Counted from the first letter of the stretch, positions 25,793 to 35,468 are shown. The stretch is DNA of 64,000 bases from Porphyromonas asaccharolytica DSM 20707 (GCF_000212375.1 NC_015501.1:1984001-2048000); one strand, 5' to 3'. Made by a program: numbers and translations. The notes: a model not told the origin generated them from the letters alone.

Positions 25793-25800
25793 CAAAGGTA
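25793..25800 (-). promoter_or_regulatory. -7 element of the small-gene cluster
   Basis: Minus-strand TACCTTTG, perfect to TAnnTTTG. Just upstream, in the spacer between -7 and the expected -33 position, is a run of nine T on the minus strand (plus A 25814-25822). No clear TTG is at the expected distance. Confidence 0.6.
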
Positions 25801-25947
25801 CGAAATGTTTAACAAAAAAAAACACTTACATGAAGAATCAGAAAACGATGTGACGTAAAGACCTATTCTGGACAAGCACACAACACAAGAGCTGATCGAA
25901 TTTTCCTAACTAGACTCAGGGATTTCCGAAAAGCGAGCGTCGTAAGA

Positions 25948-26096
25948 AAATAGCCACGTGGAAATTTGGCGTTCTCCACGTGGAGAGTGAACAATTCCAA
26001 GGGAGGAACTTTTCAGTTCCTCCCTTGGAATTAGAAAGTTCCTCCGCTGGAACTGAAAAGTTCCAAGAGGGGAACTATTTTTGGAACTCGTATATA
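25948..26096. repeat. dispersed repeat family B, copy 2
   Basis: In the 673-bp gap between the small-gene cluster and the DUF2795 gene. It begins TAGCCACGTGGAAATTTGGC and TTCTCCACGTGGAGAGTG, then nested hairpins of TTCCAAGGGAGGAAC/GTTCCTCCCTTGGAA and TTCCTCCGCTGGAAC, ending TTTTTGGAACTCGTATATAC. Its reverse complement occurs at 56386-56530. Confidence 0.8.
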
Positions 26097-26132
26097 CTAA
26101 AAAATCAACACGATACGAACAGCTAAGACATC

Positions 26133-26222
26133 GCCATGTATGGACGGAGGCCTTCCGGCTCGGCACTCCCGTGCATCCCTACACATCTCGCTTGCCCCCT
26201 CCGACAAATCGTCACCCGTTAT
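26133..26222. repeat. degenerate fragment of repeat family A
   Basis: Contains TGTATGGACGGAGGCCTTCC, CGTGCATCCCTACACATCTCG and ACAAATCGTCACCCGTT, recalling the right half of family A. Decayed, with no second arm. Confidence 0.5.
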
Positions 26223-26263
26223 GTCGCTGTTCGTGAGATCTGCGGGAGTAGAAATTTGAAGAG

Positions 26264-26294
26264 TTGTAAATGTGGTCTAGGTTGTCTATATTTG
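26264..26294 (+). promoter_or_regulatory. promoter upstream of the DUF2795/T9SS genes
   Basis: TTG at 26264-26266, a 20-nt spacer and TATATTTG at 26287-26294. It is a full Bacteroidota-type promoter about 119 nt before the DUF2795 gene. It could drive that gene and perhaps the T9SS operon. Confidence 0.65.
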
Positions 26295-26412
26295 CACGCT
26301 CGTAGGAGATGCGCTATGGGACGAGTCGGCGGAGGTGTGCAATAATCTAGCGACACTGCCGTTCTCTCCGATAGAATACTCCCTATTATATAACCACTGA
26401 TATAGATTAACT

Positions 26413-26634
26413 ATGTACTGGACGTTAGAATTGGCCTCAAAGCTAGAGGATGCTCCCTGGCCAGCTACCAAAGATGAGCTCATCGACTATGCTCAGCGCT
26501 CGGGTGCGCCCATCGAGGTGATCGAGAACCTTGAGGAGATCGAAGACGAGGGCGAGGAGTATGAGACCATCGAGGATATATGGCCGGACTACCCTAGCAA
26601 GGAGGACTTCTTCTTCAACGAGGAGGAGTACTAG
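26413..26634 (+). CDS. DUF2795 domain protein
   Basis: 73 residues, acidic and compact: MYWTLELASKLEDAPWPATK, DELIDYAQRSGAPIEVIENL and a Glu-rich tail ending in FFFNEEEY. This matches the short Bacteroidota DUF2795 proteins, whose role is unknown. It lies 85 nt before porP on the same strand; co-transcription is possible but functional connection is not shown. Confidence 0.88.
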   Translation: MYWTLELASKLEDAPWPATKDELIDYAQRSGAPIEVIENLEEIEDEGEEYETIEDIWPDYPSKEDFFFNEEEY

Positions 26635-26719
26635 CTCGTCGCTCTAGAGATACAAGACACTGACTCATAATCAGGAAGTCTCTGCATAGCTATTAGCTTA
26701 TGACTACACGCCACCTAGG

Positions 26720-27775
26720 ATGATACAGACGCACCCACTTCGGATCTGCGCTATACGGCTTGCGCCAGATGAGCACCAGTCGGAGGGGGGCGTATGCGCT
26801 ACGGAAAGGTGGAGGCGCAAGTCTCTCGTGAGACTTCTGCTATGTCTGCTCATCGTGACCTGCTGGCTCCCGATGCGTTCGCTGGCACAGGTGGATCCGC
26901 TCTTCTCGGACTACCGACGGCTACAGAACTACTACAATCCGGCAGCTATCGGTCTGCAGAAAGATCTGCTTCTGACGGCAGCCTATCATCAGCAATGGAT
27001 CGGTATAGAGGGAGCTCCTGCGAACCTTTTTGTCTCGGCTCATACGGAGCAGCAGTGGGGCAAGAGCTACCACGGCGTGGGGCTGGTGGTCGTAGCGCAG
27101 CGTGCGGGACTCTTTACCCGTACAGAGGCGCAGGCGGAGTATGCCTTTCAGCTGCGCTGGAAGGGAGACAAGATCCTCTCTATCGGCACAGGGCTGGGCA
27201 TGATTAACCTTCTATATGACGGCACCAAGGCGCACATACCAGACGGAGGAGCTATGACACCAAATGACCCTTCGCTGCCACAGACGCCTGTGTCGGGGCG
27301 CAACTTTGACCTCTCTGCAGGGATCTTATGGCACACGCCTCGCTACTTCATCGGTGTCTCGGGACGTCACCTCACGGTGCCGCGCATCACCCTCGACAGG
27401 CTCTACTACCAGAAGGTGCCGATACATATCAATGCGGTCTGTGGGTACAATATTACACCCCCAGGTGCGTTATTATCGTGGCACCCCTCACTATTTGCCT
27501 CGACAAACTTGACGTCATGGCGGGTGGATGTCAACCTAGATGTGCGCCTTGCTCAGCGATGGGAGGCTGGTCTGATGTACCGACCTTTGCAAGCTGCGGG
27601 GCTACGGCTGGGAGCGCTCTTTGGCAAGTGTCACGTGGGTTATCTCTTTGAGATGCCTACGAGTCAGCTGGCGAGAGGCAACTGGGGCAGTCACGAGCTG
27701 GTGATCACCTATGCACTCCCGATGTCTAGCCACAAGAAAGGGACCAACAGCTACAAGAGCATCCGACTCCTCTAG
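26720..27775 (+). CDS. porP: PorP/SprF family T9SS outer-membrane protein
   Basis: 351 residues. Outer-membrane beta-barrel partner of the PorK-PorN ring, in T9SS. The mature start QVDPLFSDYRRLQNYYNPAA is diagnostic of PorP/SprF. Barrel strands follow, ending GNWGSHELVITYALPM. The signal peptide (RLLLCLLIVTCWLPMRSLAQ) begins only near residue 37, so a GTG at 26828 could be the true start. First gene of the porPKLMN order seen in Porphyromonas. Confidence 0.93.
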   Translation: MIQTHPLRICAIRLAPDEHQSEGGVCATERWRRKSLVRLLLCLLIVTCWLPMRSLAQVDPLFSDYRRLQNYYNPAAIGLQKDLLLTAAYHQQWIGIEGAPANLFVSAHTEQQWGKSYHGVGLVVVAQRAGLFTRTEAQAEYAFQLRWKGDKILSIGTGLGMINLLYDGTKAHIPDGGAMTPNDPSLPQTPVSGRNFDLSAGILWHTPRYFIGVSGRHLTVPRITLDRLYYQKVPIHINAVCGYNITPPGALLSWHPSLFASTNLTSWRVDVNLDVRLAQRWEAGLMYRPLQAAGLRLGALFGKCHVGYLFEMPTSQLARGNWGSHELVITYALPMSSHKKGTNSYKSIRLL

Positions 27776-27822
27776 CCCGTGTGTCTCTTTATTAAATAGA
27801 ACTCTGAAACAACTTAGAAGCT

Positions 27823-29337
27823 ATGAAAGAAGCTTTGCCGACATACTGCAGTCCGTCCGAGAGCGCGCATGACGCCCGTTCCGTACAAAGGCTTAGAACT
27901 AGAATCAGAGCGGGAGCCTTGCCCCTACTAGGTGCCTTGGCACTACTCTTACTCTTTATCTCCGTGCTGGGCATGGTGGGCTGCGCTCCCAAGCGTGGCT
28001 CTGGCGTGAGCGCCGAGCTGGTGGGCGTGGGTCTCTCCTCGTGGAGTGAGCCGGCGCCCTATGGCATGGTGCAGATACCGCAAGGACATATCGTGCTGGG
28101 CGAGCGTGAGGCGGACACCGTATGGGGACTACCCGCAGAGTACAGGGCGATCTCGGTAGATGCCTTCTGGATGGATCAGACGGAGGTGACCAATGCGCAG
28201 TGGCGACAGTTCGTCTACTATGTACGCGACTCGATCATTCGCGAGCGTCTAGCAGACCCGCTTTACGGAGGGAACCCGCTTTACAAGATTACTACAGACA
28301 AGTATGGTGATCCCGTCAAGCCCTACCTCGACTGGTCTCAGCCTCTACCCACTCCTAAGCGTGCATTAGAGCAGGAGCTGGAGGCGATGGAGAGTGTCTA
28401 CTACACGAACCCCGTGACGGGCGAGCGCAAGCTCGATCCTAAGCAGATGCTCTACAAGTATGAGGTCTACGACTACCACGCAGCGGCGCTTTACCGCAAC
28501 AACCTACAGCAGGAGGTACGTGCTAGCAAGGGCGTTCAGGAGCCAGTGATGATCTCTAAAGACACGGCTTACGTCAACGACCGTGGCGAGATAATCCGTG
28601 AGACGATCACACGTCAGCTCGCTAGTGAGTACGACTTCCTCAATACTTACATCGTAGCGATCTACCCCGATGAGACGGTCTGGGTCAACGACTACCCCAA
28701 CTCTAAGAATGAGATCTACACCCGCACTTACTTCAACCACCCTCGCTACGACAACCACCCCGTGGTGGGTGTCACGTGGGAGCAAGCGACCGCTTTCTGC
28801 CACTGGCGCACGGACAACTACCGCAAGGGGCTGAACCTCCCAGACGGAGCTATCGTCCCGGAGTTTAGACTGCCCACCGAGGCGGAGTGGGAGTACGCAG
28901 CGCGAGCTGGACGAACTAACACGAAGTTCCCATGGAATAGCGAAGACCTAGACTCGGAGGACGTCTGCTTCTTGGCGAACTTCAAGCCCTTCGAGGGAGA
29001 CTACGCAGCCGACGGGCAGGTGATCACTTCGCAGGTAAGTACCTTCTCGCCCAATGACTACGGGCTCTACGATATGGCGGGCAACGTGGCGGAGTGGACC
29101 AGCTCAAGCTACTTCGTCTCTAGCTACGAGATGATGGACGATGTCAATCCGCAGATGCGCTACAACGCAGCTCGCGAAGACAACACGATGCTACGGCGCA
29201 AGGTCGCCAAGGGAGGCTCGTGGAAGGACGTCCTCCGCTTCATCAGATCCACACGACGCATCTACGCACCACAAGATGAGGCACACTCTTACATTGGCTT
29301 CCGCTGTGTACGTAGCATCATCAACAACTCCAAATAA
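27823..29337 (+). CDS. porK: T9SS ring lipoprotein PorK/GldK (SUMF1-like)
   Basis: 504 residues. A lipoprotein signal with lipobox MVGC (C about residue 54) is preceded by a long basic N-terminus. The body has a formylglycine-generating-enzyme fold: WMDQTEVTNAQWRQFVYYV, RLPTEAEWEYAARAG, YDMAGNVAEWTSS, KGGSWKD and YIGFRCVRS. PorK and PorN form the large periplasmic ring attached to the outer membrane. The enzymatic cysteines of true FGE are not expected in this family. 53 nt before porL. Confidence 0.95.
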   Translation: MKEALPTYCSPSESAHDARSVQRLRTRIRAGALPLLGALALLLLFISVLGMVGCAPKRGSGVSAELVGVGLSSWSEPAPYGMVQIPQGHIVLGEREADTVWGLPAEYRAISVDAFWMDQTEVTNAQWRQFVYYVRDSIIRERLADPLYGGNPLYKITTDKYGDPVKPYLDWSQPLPTPKRALEQELEAMESVYYTNPVTGERKLDPKQMLYKYEVYDYHAAALYRNNLQQEVRASKGVQEPVMISKDTAYVNDRGEIIRETITRQLASEYDFLNTYIVAIYPDETVWVNDYPNSKNEIYTRTYFNHPRYDNHPVVGVTWEQATAFCHWRTDNYRKGLNLPDGAIVPEFRLPTEAEWEYAARAGRTNTKFPWNSEDLDSEDVCFLANFKPFEGDYAADGQVITSQVSTFSPNDYGLYDMAGNVAEWTSSSYFVSSYEMMDDVNPQMRYNAAREDNTMLRRKVAKGGSWKDVLRFIRSTRRIYAPQDEAHSYIGFRCVRSIINNSK

Positions 29338-29390
29338 GCAACGCAACAGACAGCCCCAACGACGGCTTAACCCTACAGATAGATCGACTC

Positions 29391-30449
29391 ATGGCAAAGA
29401 AATATAGACGCTACAAGAATGGACTGGAGATGTATCTCTCCAGTAAGAAAGGGCGCAGAGTGCTCAACTTCGCATACAGCTGGGGTGCCGCAGTGGTTAT
29501 CCTAGGAGCGCTCTTTAAGTTGCTCCACTTCCCTTTTGGCAATGAGATGCTTTTCATCGGTATGATCACCGAGTTCTTCGTCTTCTTCATTTCAGGCTTT
29601 GAGCAGCCTGAGGAGCATTACCAGTGGGAGCAGGTTTTCCCCGAGCTAGACTCTAAGAACCCGATGGACAAGCAGGAGATGGAGGCTCGCCGACAGTACC
29701 TCCTCCGCAAAGCTCAAGAGGCAGCCGCAGCGCCTGCCCCCTCTTACGCCTATCCTGAGGGTGAGCATCACGAACCAGCGAGGGCATACGTTGCTCAACC
29801 GCAAGCACAACAACAAACTCAGACACAAGTTCAGGCGAGCTACGTCACTCCTGAGGGTGGCTACGGTGCGCCAGCTTCTGAAGTGCAAGTGGAGCGTCTC
29901 TCCTCGGCCATTGATCAGCTAGCCAATGCCGCTTCGCAGCTGAGCCGACTGGGCGAGCTGTCTCAGCAGATGACCGATCAGTGGGTTGCTATGCAGCAAG
30001 ACGGTCGCACCCTCGGTGAGAGTGCCGTCGAGTATCAGACGCAGATGGACACGACCTCACAGCACTTGGCTCGTCTCAACCAGATCTACGAGTCTCAGCT
30101 AGCAAGCATCACAGGACAGGTCGCTACCATTGACCAGATCAACCAAGGGCTGGAGCATATTAAGAATATGTACCAAGACTCCGCCATCGATAGTACCACC
30201 TTCCGCACGCAAAATGAGCGCTTGACCATGCAGCTCTCTGAGCTAAACCGTGTCTACGCTCGCATTCTGGAGGCGCTGACAGTCAATATGGGCGCTCCCG
30301 GCATGGCTGGTCGTCCTTATCAGGGAGGCTACGAGCCTAGCTACTACGCTCCAAGGCAGGAGTATCCGTCGGCACGTCCTGACTACTACGCATCACAGCC
30401 CTATCAAGCACCACGCAATGCGGGCGCACCACAGGAGCCACAAGAGTAG
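29391..30449 (+). CDS. porL: T9SS inner-membrane motor protein PorL/GldL
   Basis: 352 residues. Two N-terminal membrane helices (about 25-45 and 51-70) form the proton-driven motor with PorM; E61 in the second helix (FIGMITEFFVFFISG) is the likely proton-coupling acid. A long cytoplasmic helical region follows with Gln-rich and coiled segments (LSSAIDQLANAASQLSRL). The C-terminal tail is Tyr/Pro-rich (YYAPRQEYPSARPDYYASQP), more so than expected. Between porK and porM. Confidence 0.94.
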   Translation: MAKKYRRYKNGLEMYLSSKKGRRVLNFAYSWGAAVVILGALFKLLHFPFGNEMLFIGMITEFFVFFISGFEQPEEHYQWEQVFPELDSKNPMDKQEMEARRQYLLRKAQEAAAAPAPSYAYPEGEHHEPARAYVAQPQAQQQTQTQVQASYVTPEGGYGAPASEVQVERLSSAIDQLANAASQLSRLGELSQQMTDQWVAMQQDGRTLGESAVEYQTQMDTTSQHLARLNQIYESQLASITGQVATIDQINQGLEHIKNMYQDSAIDSTTFRTQNERLTMQLSELNRVYARILEALTVNMGAPGMAGRPYQGGYEPSYYAPRQEYPSARPDYYASQPYQAPRNAGAPQEPQE

Positions 30450-30504
30450 AGCGCTTTCCTCTTCATCTACTCGATAGCTATTCATCTAACACAATCTAGG
30501 CATT

Positions 30505-32055
30505 ATGGCAGCAGGAAGTAGTGGCAACCGCAATAGGCAGAAGATGATCAATCTGATGTATCTCGTCTTCATTGCGATGGTAGCACTCAATGTCTCCTCG
30601 GAGGTGCTCTCGGGCTTTGTCCTCGTGGAGCGCAGTCTCACGCACACCATCGAGGGAGCGCAGCAGAGCAATGACAACATCATGAAGGGGCTCTCGACTG
30701 CTTATGCCAAAAATCCTAGCAAAGCGGAGCCCTGGTATCGCAAAGGACTAGCGCTCACCGCCTATGCCGACTCGCTTTATAACGAGATAGACCAGCTGCG
30801 CCTCCTCATAGCACAAGAAGCAGATGGTAAAGATGCCAATCCCAACGAAGTGGCCCGCAAGGACGATATGAATGCCCCCACGACCGTCATGCTCAACCCT
30901 CTTACACGGCGAGGCGCTAAGCTAAGGGAGTCGATCGAGGCATTCCGCACTTACACCACGCAGATGGTTCGTAGCGACAGCCGTCGTGAGCATATCTCCG
31001 AGATGCTCAGCACGGAGCGCGCGGGCGGACTGAGCTGGGAGCAGCAGATCTTTGAAAACATTCCCACCATCGCCTCGCTCACGATGCTCACGAAGCTCCA
31101 GAGCGACATACGCTCCGTCGAGGGAGACGTACTGAGTGACCTTGTCCAGAATATCGACAGCGGCGACCTCCGCGTCAATAAGATAGCGGCGCAAGTGATC
31201 CCACGCAGTCAGCTCGTCATGCAGGGTAGCCAGTACGAGGCGAGCATCGTCCTTTCCAGCTACGACTCGACACGCGTTCCCAAGATCGTAGTCAATGGCA
31301 CTACGCTCCCCGAGAGCGCAGAGGGCGTCTATCGTGTCACAGCGACAAAGGCTGGCACCTTCCCCATCTCAGGCTACATCGAGACCGAGCTGCCCGACGG
31401 GACTGCTGTCAAGCAACCTTTCCAGTCGGAGTACTATGTCACTGAGCCTTTTGCGACGGTCGCTCCTACCATGATGAACGTGCTCTATGCGGGTATCAAC
31501 AACCCGATCAGCATCGCCGTGCCTGGCGTCCCTTCGCAAAACGTGACCGCCACGATGACCAATGGGACGCTCACCCGCCAAGGCAATAGCTGGATAGCTA
31601 AGCCCGCTAAGATCGGTACTCCCGCCGTCATCACCGTCATGGCCAAGCAGGCAGACGGACGAACCACCAAGATGGCCGAGACATCGCTACGGGTACGAGC
31701 ACTCCCCGACCCGCTACCTTATATACAGTACACCGATGCCAATGGTGCGACCAAGCGCTTTAAGGGTGGACGTATCGCCAAGCGCGACCTCCTCACCGCT
31801 AATGGTATCGGAGCAGCTATCGACGATGATCTGCTAGACGTCCCCTACCAAGTAGTGCGCTTCCAGCTCCTCTTCTTTGACTCTGTCGGTGGCGTTATCC
31901 CTGAGGTGTCCAATGGCCCCACCTTCTCCGCAAGACAGCGAGACAAAATTCGCAATATGGCAAAGGGTAAGCGCTTCTTCGTGAGCGAAGTGACCGCTCG
32001 TGGTCCCGATGGTATCGAGCGACAGATCCCAGCCATCGAAGTAATCGTACGATAG
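30505..32055 (+). CDS. porM: T9SS motor shaft protein PorM/GldM
   Basis: 516 residues, normal length. One N-terminal membrane helix ([20 protein letters not shown], about 14-34) inserts into the PorL pentamer; the periplasmic part has a helical D1 and three beta-sandwich domains that reach the PorKN ring ([20 protein letters not shown] in the last domain is typical). Located 55 nt after porL and 39 nt before porN, so part of one operon. Confidence 0.95.
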   Translation: MAAGSSGNRNRQKMINLMYLVFIAMVALNVSSEVLSGFVLVERSLTHTIEGAQQSNDNIMKGLSTAYAKNPSKAEPWYRKGLALTAYADSLYNEIDQLRLLIAQEADGKDANPNEVARKDDMNAPTTVMLNPLTRRGAKLRESIEAFRTYTTQMVRSDSRREHISEMLSTERAGGLSWEQQIFENIPTIASLTMLTKLQSDIRSVEGDVLSDLVQNIDSGDLRVNKIAAQVIPRSQLVMQGSQYEASIVLSSYDSTRVPKIVVNGTTLPESAEGVYRVTATKAGTFPISGYIETELPDGTAVKQPFQSEYYVTEPFATVAPTMMNVLYAGINNPISIAVPGVPSQNVTATMTNGTLTRQGNSWIAKPAKIGTPAVITVMAKQADGRTTKMAETSLRVRALPDPLPYIQYTDANGATKRFKGGRIAKRDLLTANGIGAAIDDDLLDVPYQVVRFQLLFFDSVGGVIPEVSNGPTFSARQRDKIRNMAKGKRFFVSEVTARGPDGIERQIPAIEVIVR

Positions 32056-32094
32056 TCTTCACAGCTTTAAGAATAGACCCATTCCCACTATACT

Positions 32095-33321
32095 ATGCAA
32101 CGCATTCAGTCTCTACTCATAGTACTCCTTGCCCTCACGCTCACACTGACCGCTGAGGCGCAAAACTTCGACCCGCTCTCCGCTACTCCGACCGACTCGA
32201 CACAAGTCGCCACGGAGCTGCCACGCCGGCGCCCTACGGCACGTCAGCGACGTGCTCAGAAAGAGCAGGAGCAGGAGACACAGGCCAATGGCATCTCCAT
32301 GCGCGCCAAGAACTACGCCGACCAGCAGGTCAAAGATACAGAGACAGCCCCCTGGCGTCGAGTCGTCTACCGACAGCTCTCGATAGATAGCCTAGCCAAT
32401 GCCCCGATCTTCCGTCCTGTACGTCCCTCGGGAAAGTTGCAGAGCCTCTTCTCGCTCCTCTTCAACCGCTTCAACGAGGGGAGCATCACCGTCTATGAGT
32501 ACGAAGACCTAGGCTACGAAAACCTAACTCCAGAGCGACAGCTGCGCTTCGAGGACTTCCTCGACCGCTTTGGCATCGTATATGACAAAGACCCCAGCCA
32601 GACTGGCAATCGCTCCTTCAAGATCCTCCCCGTAGACATCCCCACGCAGTCTATCCGCAGCTACTACGTCAAGGAGGAGTACTACTACGATGTCAAGACC
32701 AGCGACGTAAGCAGTCAGATCGTAGCGATCTGCCCCGTGATGGACGACGAGATCTCTATGGAGGGTAGCGTACGCATACCGCTCTTTTGGGTCAAGTACT
32801 CCGACCTGCAGCCCTACCTCTCGCAGCAGCCTGTCATGCTCTCGACCAAGAATAACGCCACGACAGCTACGATGGACGACTTCTTCAGCCTCAACCTGTA
32901 CCGTGGACAGATCTCGATGACGCTAGGCGGTGAGACCGCTGAGCTCAATAGCGAGATGAGCGACTCGACAGCTATGGCTGCTCGTCAAGCTTTCCACAAC
33001 CAGATCGAGGGCGAGCTCAAGCAGTTTGAGGAGAGCCTCTACGGCACCGAGTACACCACCTCTGCAACGAGCGACAGCGACCTCCAGGAGGGACGTGACG
33101 GAGAGGACGACTCGCAGCTCGACACAGCCCGTGCCCGTCGCTCGCAAGAGCTCCGCGAGGGCAAGAGTAACCAGCGCAAAGCTGCAAAAGCGACCAAGGC
33201 AAAGAAGAAGAGCCGCGCTGACAAGAAGCGTGCTAAAAAGACTACCCCCAAAGCTACTAAGACAGAGCAGCCGAAGCAGTCTAAGAGCAGCTCCACACGC
33301 TCCGTACGCAACCGCTTCTAG
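32095..33321 (+). CDS. porN: T9SS ring protein PorN/GldN with Lys-rich C-terminal extension
   Basis: 408 residues. Signal peptide ends near LTAEAQ (23). The GldN core covers about 75-320 (WRRVVYRQLSIDSLANAPIF, VYEYEDLGYENLTPERQLRF, IPLFWVKYSDLQPYLS). From about residue 325 to the end is a disordered, strongly basic tail (KAAKATKAKKKSRADKKRAK, SSTRSVRNRF), apparently longer than in P. gingivalis PorN. Last gene of the operon, followed by a terminator. Confidence 0.94.
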   Translation: MQRIQSLLIVLLALTLTLTAEAQNFDPLSATPTDSTQVATELPRRRPTARQRRAQKEQEQETQANGISMRAKNYADQQVKDTETAPWRRVVYRQLSIDSLANAPIFRPVRPSGKLQSLFSLLFNRFNEGSITVYEYEDLGYENLTPERQLRFEDFLDRFGIVYDKDPSQTGNRSFKILPVDIPTQSIRSYYVKEEYYYDVKTSDVSSQIVAICPVMDDEISMEGSVRIPLFWVKYSDLQPYLSQQPVMLSTKNNATTATMDDFFSLNLYRGQISMTLGGETAELNSEMSDSTAMAARQAFHNQIEGELKQFEESLYGTEYTTSATSDSDLQEGRDGEDDSQLDTARARRSQELREGKSNQRKAAKATKAKKKSRADKKRAKKTTPKATKTEQPKQSKSSSTRSVRNRF

Positions 33322-33380
33322 CCACACACCACACAAGCAACCGCTTCTAGCCACCAGCTACTAAGCGACCAACCACCCAC

Positions 33381-33420
33381 AGAGGGCTGGGCTCGTCACA
33401 ACGGGCTCAGCCCTCTCTTT
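33381..33420 (+). terminator. terminator after porN
   Basis: Stem AGAGGGCTG (33381-33389) / CAGCCCTCT (33408-33416) followed by CTTTAT. The same 34-nt block recurs with two changes after the next gene (35469-35502). Confidence 0.75.
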
Positions 33421-33495
33421 ATGATATGAGTCTTATACTAGCCGACCTTGTCACTAGTGAGGGAGATCCCATAGTGAACAGTGTCGAAGGGGTAG

Positions 33496-33525
33496 TTGTG
33501 TGGGTTGGGAAATTATGTACCTTTG
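33496..33525 (+). promoter_or_regulatory. promoter of the third LRR protein gene
   Basis: TTG at 33496-33498, 19-nt spacer, TACCTTTG at 33518-33525: a consensus Bacteroidota promoter 28 nt upstream of the chosen ATG at 33553. This rules out earlier in-frame starts. Confidence 0.75.
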
Positions 33526-33552
33526 GCAAAACAAACCATTACGAATATAACT

Positions 33553-35433
33553 ATGTACAAGACACTTCTACGCACTTTACTCTCCCTGCTCCTCTGCCTA
33601 CCAGCTCTACTATACGCAGAGGGCGACAAGGTCACCCTGCGCACATCAGCTCCTGTCGGATCGCAGGTGGCTCTCGCAGTCAATGACGAGGCGATCATTA
33701 GCGATGCGCTACAGCTAGACCATAGTGGAGTCAATGCTGTGGGCAACGACTGCAATTGGTACAAGGTCATTCGTCAGGAAGTCGAGATCACTGGATCCAT
33801 AACAAAGATCGAGGCAACCTCATTTAGGCTAGCGAGCCTACAGATCGAGCAGGCTCCCGATTTAGATGTTTTCTTCTCTGAGGAGCGGGACAGAGGGAAA
33901 CAGACGATTCAAGAGGCGGACTTCTCGATGTGTCCCAACATCACCAAGATCGGCATTCAGATGGCTGAGTTAAAGCAGATCAAGCTCCAGGGGCTGGCGC
34001 AGCTCTCTCTACTCGGTATCGGAGGAAACAATCTCTCTGCGCTAGATGTCTCTGGGTGCGACAACCTCAACGTCATATTTATGCACCGCAACCAGATCAA
34101 GGAGCCCGAGATGGGTGCCTTCATAGCCTCCCTACCCTCTCGTGTTGACCAGTCGACTGGCTACATTGTTGTCATAGACACTTACCCCTCTTTGACAGAC
34201 GAAGGCAATGTCTGCACTGCAAAGCAGGTGCGACAAGCAAGGGATAAAAACTGGATCATTAAGACAGCAGACAACGAGGAGTACCCCGGCTCTGGATACC
34301 AGCAGCACATCTCCGATGAGACGATCCGACTGACCACGACACTGACCATCGGTCAGGGCGAGAACTACATCCCGCTCGGTATAGAGGCCTATCCCGACGA
34401 AGACTTTGAGGTCGAGGGTGGCACTTATCACAGCACTGCCAATGGACGTCGCTACTACCTGCTCGAAAGCCCTAATCTAGTCATACGTGGCAAGGTGCGC
34501 TCGCTAAATTGTGGAGGCACCTACCTGACGCATCTAGACATCAGTGGCAATCCTGAGCTGGAGACCCTCCTATGTGACGACAACAAGCAGCTTCAGTCAC
34601 TCGTCCTAGGGACGCCCCATAAGCTGAAAACGCTCAACACATCCGACTCGCCCGTCGGAGATATAGACTTCTCACTCCTCCCCTCCCTCGAGTACCTCTA
34701 TTGTAGAAATAGTCAAGTGCCTCCTCGCTCTCTGGCCTCTCTGACACAGCTCAAAGAGCTAAACTGCTCGGGCAATGCTTGGAGCACGCTAGACCTCTCT
34801 CAAGCCACTCAACTCGAAAAGCTATTCGCAGCCGGGTGTGGACTATTGAAAGTAGACCTCACGCATTGTCCCAACCTTCGTGAGGTTCAGGTACATGTCA
34901 ATTACCTTAGAGAGCTACCTCTCGCTTCTGACAAGCTCTATAGCGTGATCGCCTTCGACAATGAGATCAGCGGAGAGCAGATGACCCACCTGGTAGAGAG
35001 TCTCCCGACCTTTGAGACTGGAGCTGATCCAGACGCACCAGAGCAAGCCGAGCTCATAATCTTCCGCACGGACAACCAGCCAGAAGCAGACAAAAACCGC
35101 TGTATGACCTCAGACGTACAGATTGCTACAGCAAAGAATTGGGCGGTTCTATCCGTAGATATGGATTACAATAAGTCTCCCTACTCAGGACTGCAAGGAG
35201 ATCACATATCACTCTGCCCGACTTCTGCCGTATCTCTCTACGTAACCCCTGAGGAAGTCCGCATAGAGGGCATTCCACACGGAGAGACCATCACGCTATA
35301 CGACTTGTCGGGAGTGATCGTATATAGCTTAGCGGCTAGCTCAGGCACCGCTGTCATTAGCCCTGACGCAATCCCCTCTGGTATCTACTACCTATCTGTC
35401 GGTGAGGAGGTTCTGCCTCTTATCATCAGATAA
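33553..35433 (+). CDS. LRR surface protein with T9SS-type C-terminus
   Basis: 626 residues. Signal peptide MYKTLLRTLLSLLLCLPALL ending near YAEG. The N-terminal KVTLRTSAPVGSQVALAVND recalls the first domain of the LRR pair at 8.8-13.7 kb. Two irregular LRR blocks follow (SGCDNLNVIFMHRNQIKEPE; LKELNCSGNAWSTLDLSQAT). The C-terminus has a short beta domain (ITLYDLSGVIVYSLAAS ... VLPLIIR) of the T9SS sorting type. Own promoter and terminator. Its place directly after porN suggests a T9SS cargo. Confidence 0.85.
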   Translation: MYKTLLRTLLSLLLCLPALLYAEGDKVTLRTSAPVGSQVALAVNDEAIISDALQLDHSGVNAVGNDCNWYKVIRQEVEITGSITKIEATSFRLASLQIEQAPDLDVFFSEERDRGKQTIQEADFSMCPNITKIGIQMAELKQIKLQGLAQLSLLGIGGNNLSALDVSGCDNLNVIFMHRNQIKEPEMGAFIASLPSRVDQSTGYIVVIDTYPSLTDEGNVCTAKQVRQARDKNWIIKTADNEEYPGSGYQQHISDETIRLTTTLTIGQGENYIPLGIEAYPDEDFEVEGGTYHSTANGRRYYLLESPNLVIRGKVRSLNCGGTYLTHLDISGNPELETLLCDDNKQLQSLVLGTPHKLKTLNTSDSPVGDIDFSLLPSLEYLYCRNSQVPPRSLASLTQLKELNCSGNAWSTLDLSQATQLEKLFAAGCGLLKVDLTHCPNLREVQVHVNYLRELPLASDKLYSVIAFDNEISGEQMTHLVESLPTFETGADPDAPEQAELIIFRTDNQPEADKNRCMTSDVQIATAKNWAVLSVDMDYNKSPYSGLQGDHISLCPTSAVSLYVTPEEVRIEGIPHGETITLYDLSGVIVYSLAASSGTAVISPDAIPSGIYYLSVGEEVLPLIIR

Positions 35434-35468
35434 AGCTTCTCACGAAGCAAAGCGAAGACTTTCGAAGC

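Noticed and set aside
17722-25800. Possibility that the region is a prophage remnant
   Set aside because: No integrase, capsid, tail, lysis or att-like direct repeats were seen; gene order and membrane-protein content do not fit a phage.
33426-33686. Open frame of 86 codons on the plus strand
   Set aside because: It covers the promoter of the LRR gene and its start in another frame; the LRR frame has a signal peptide and is clearly the real one.
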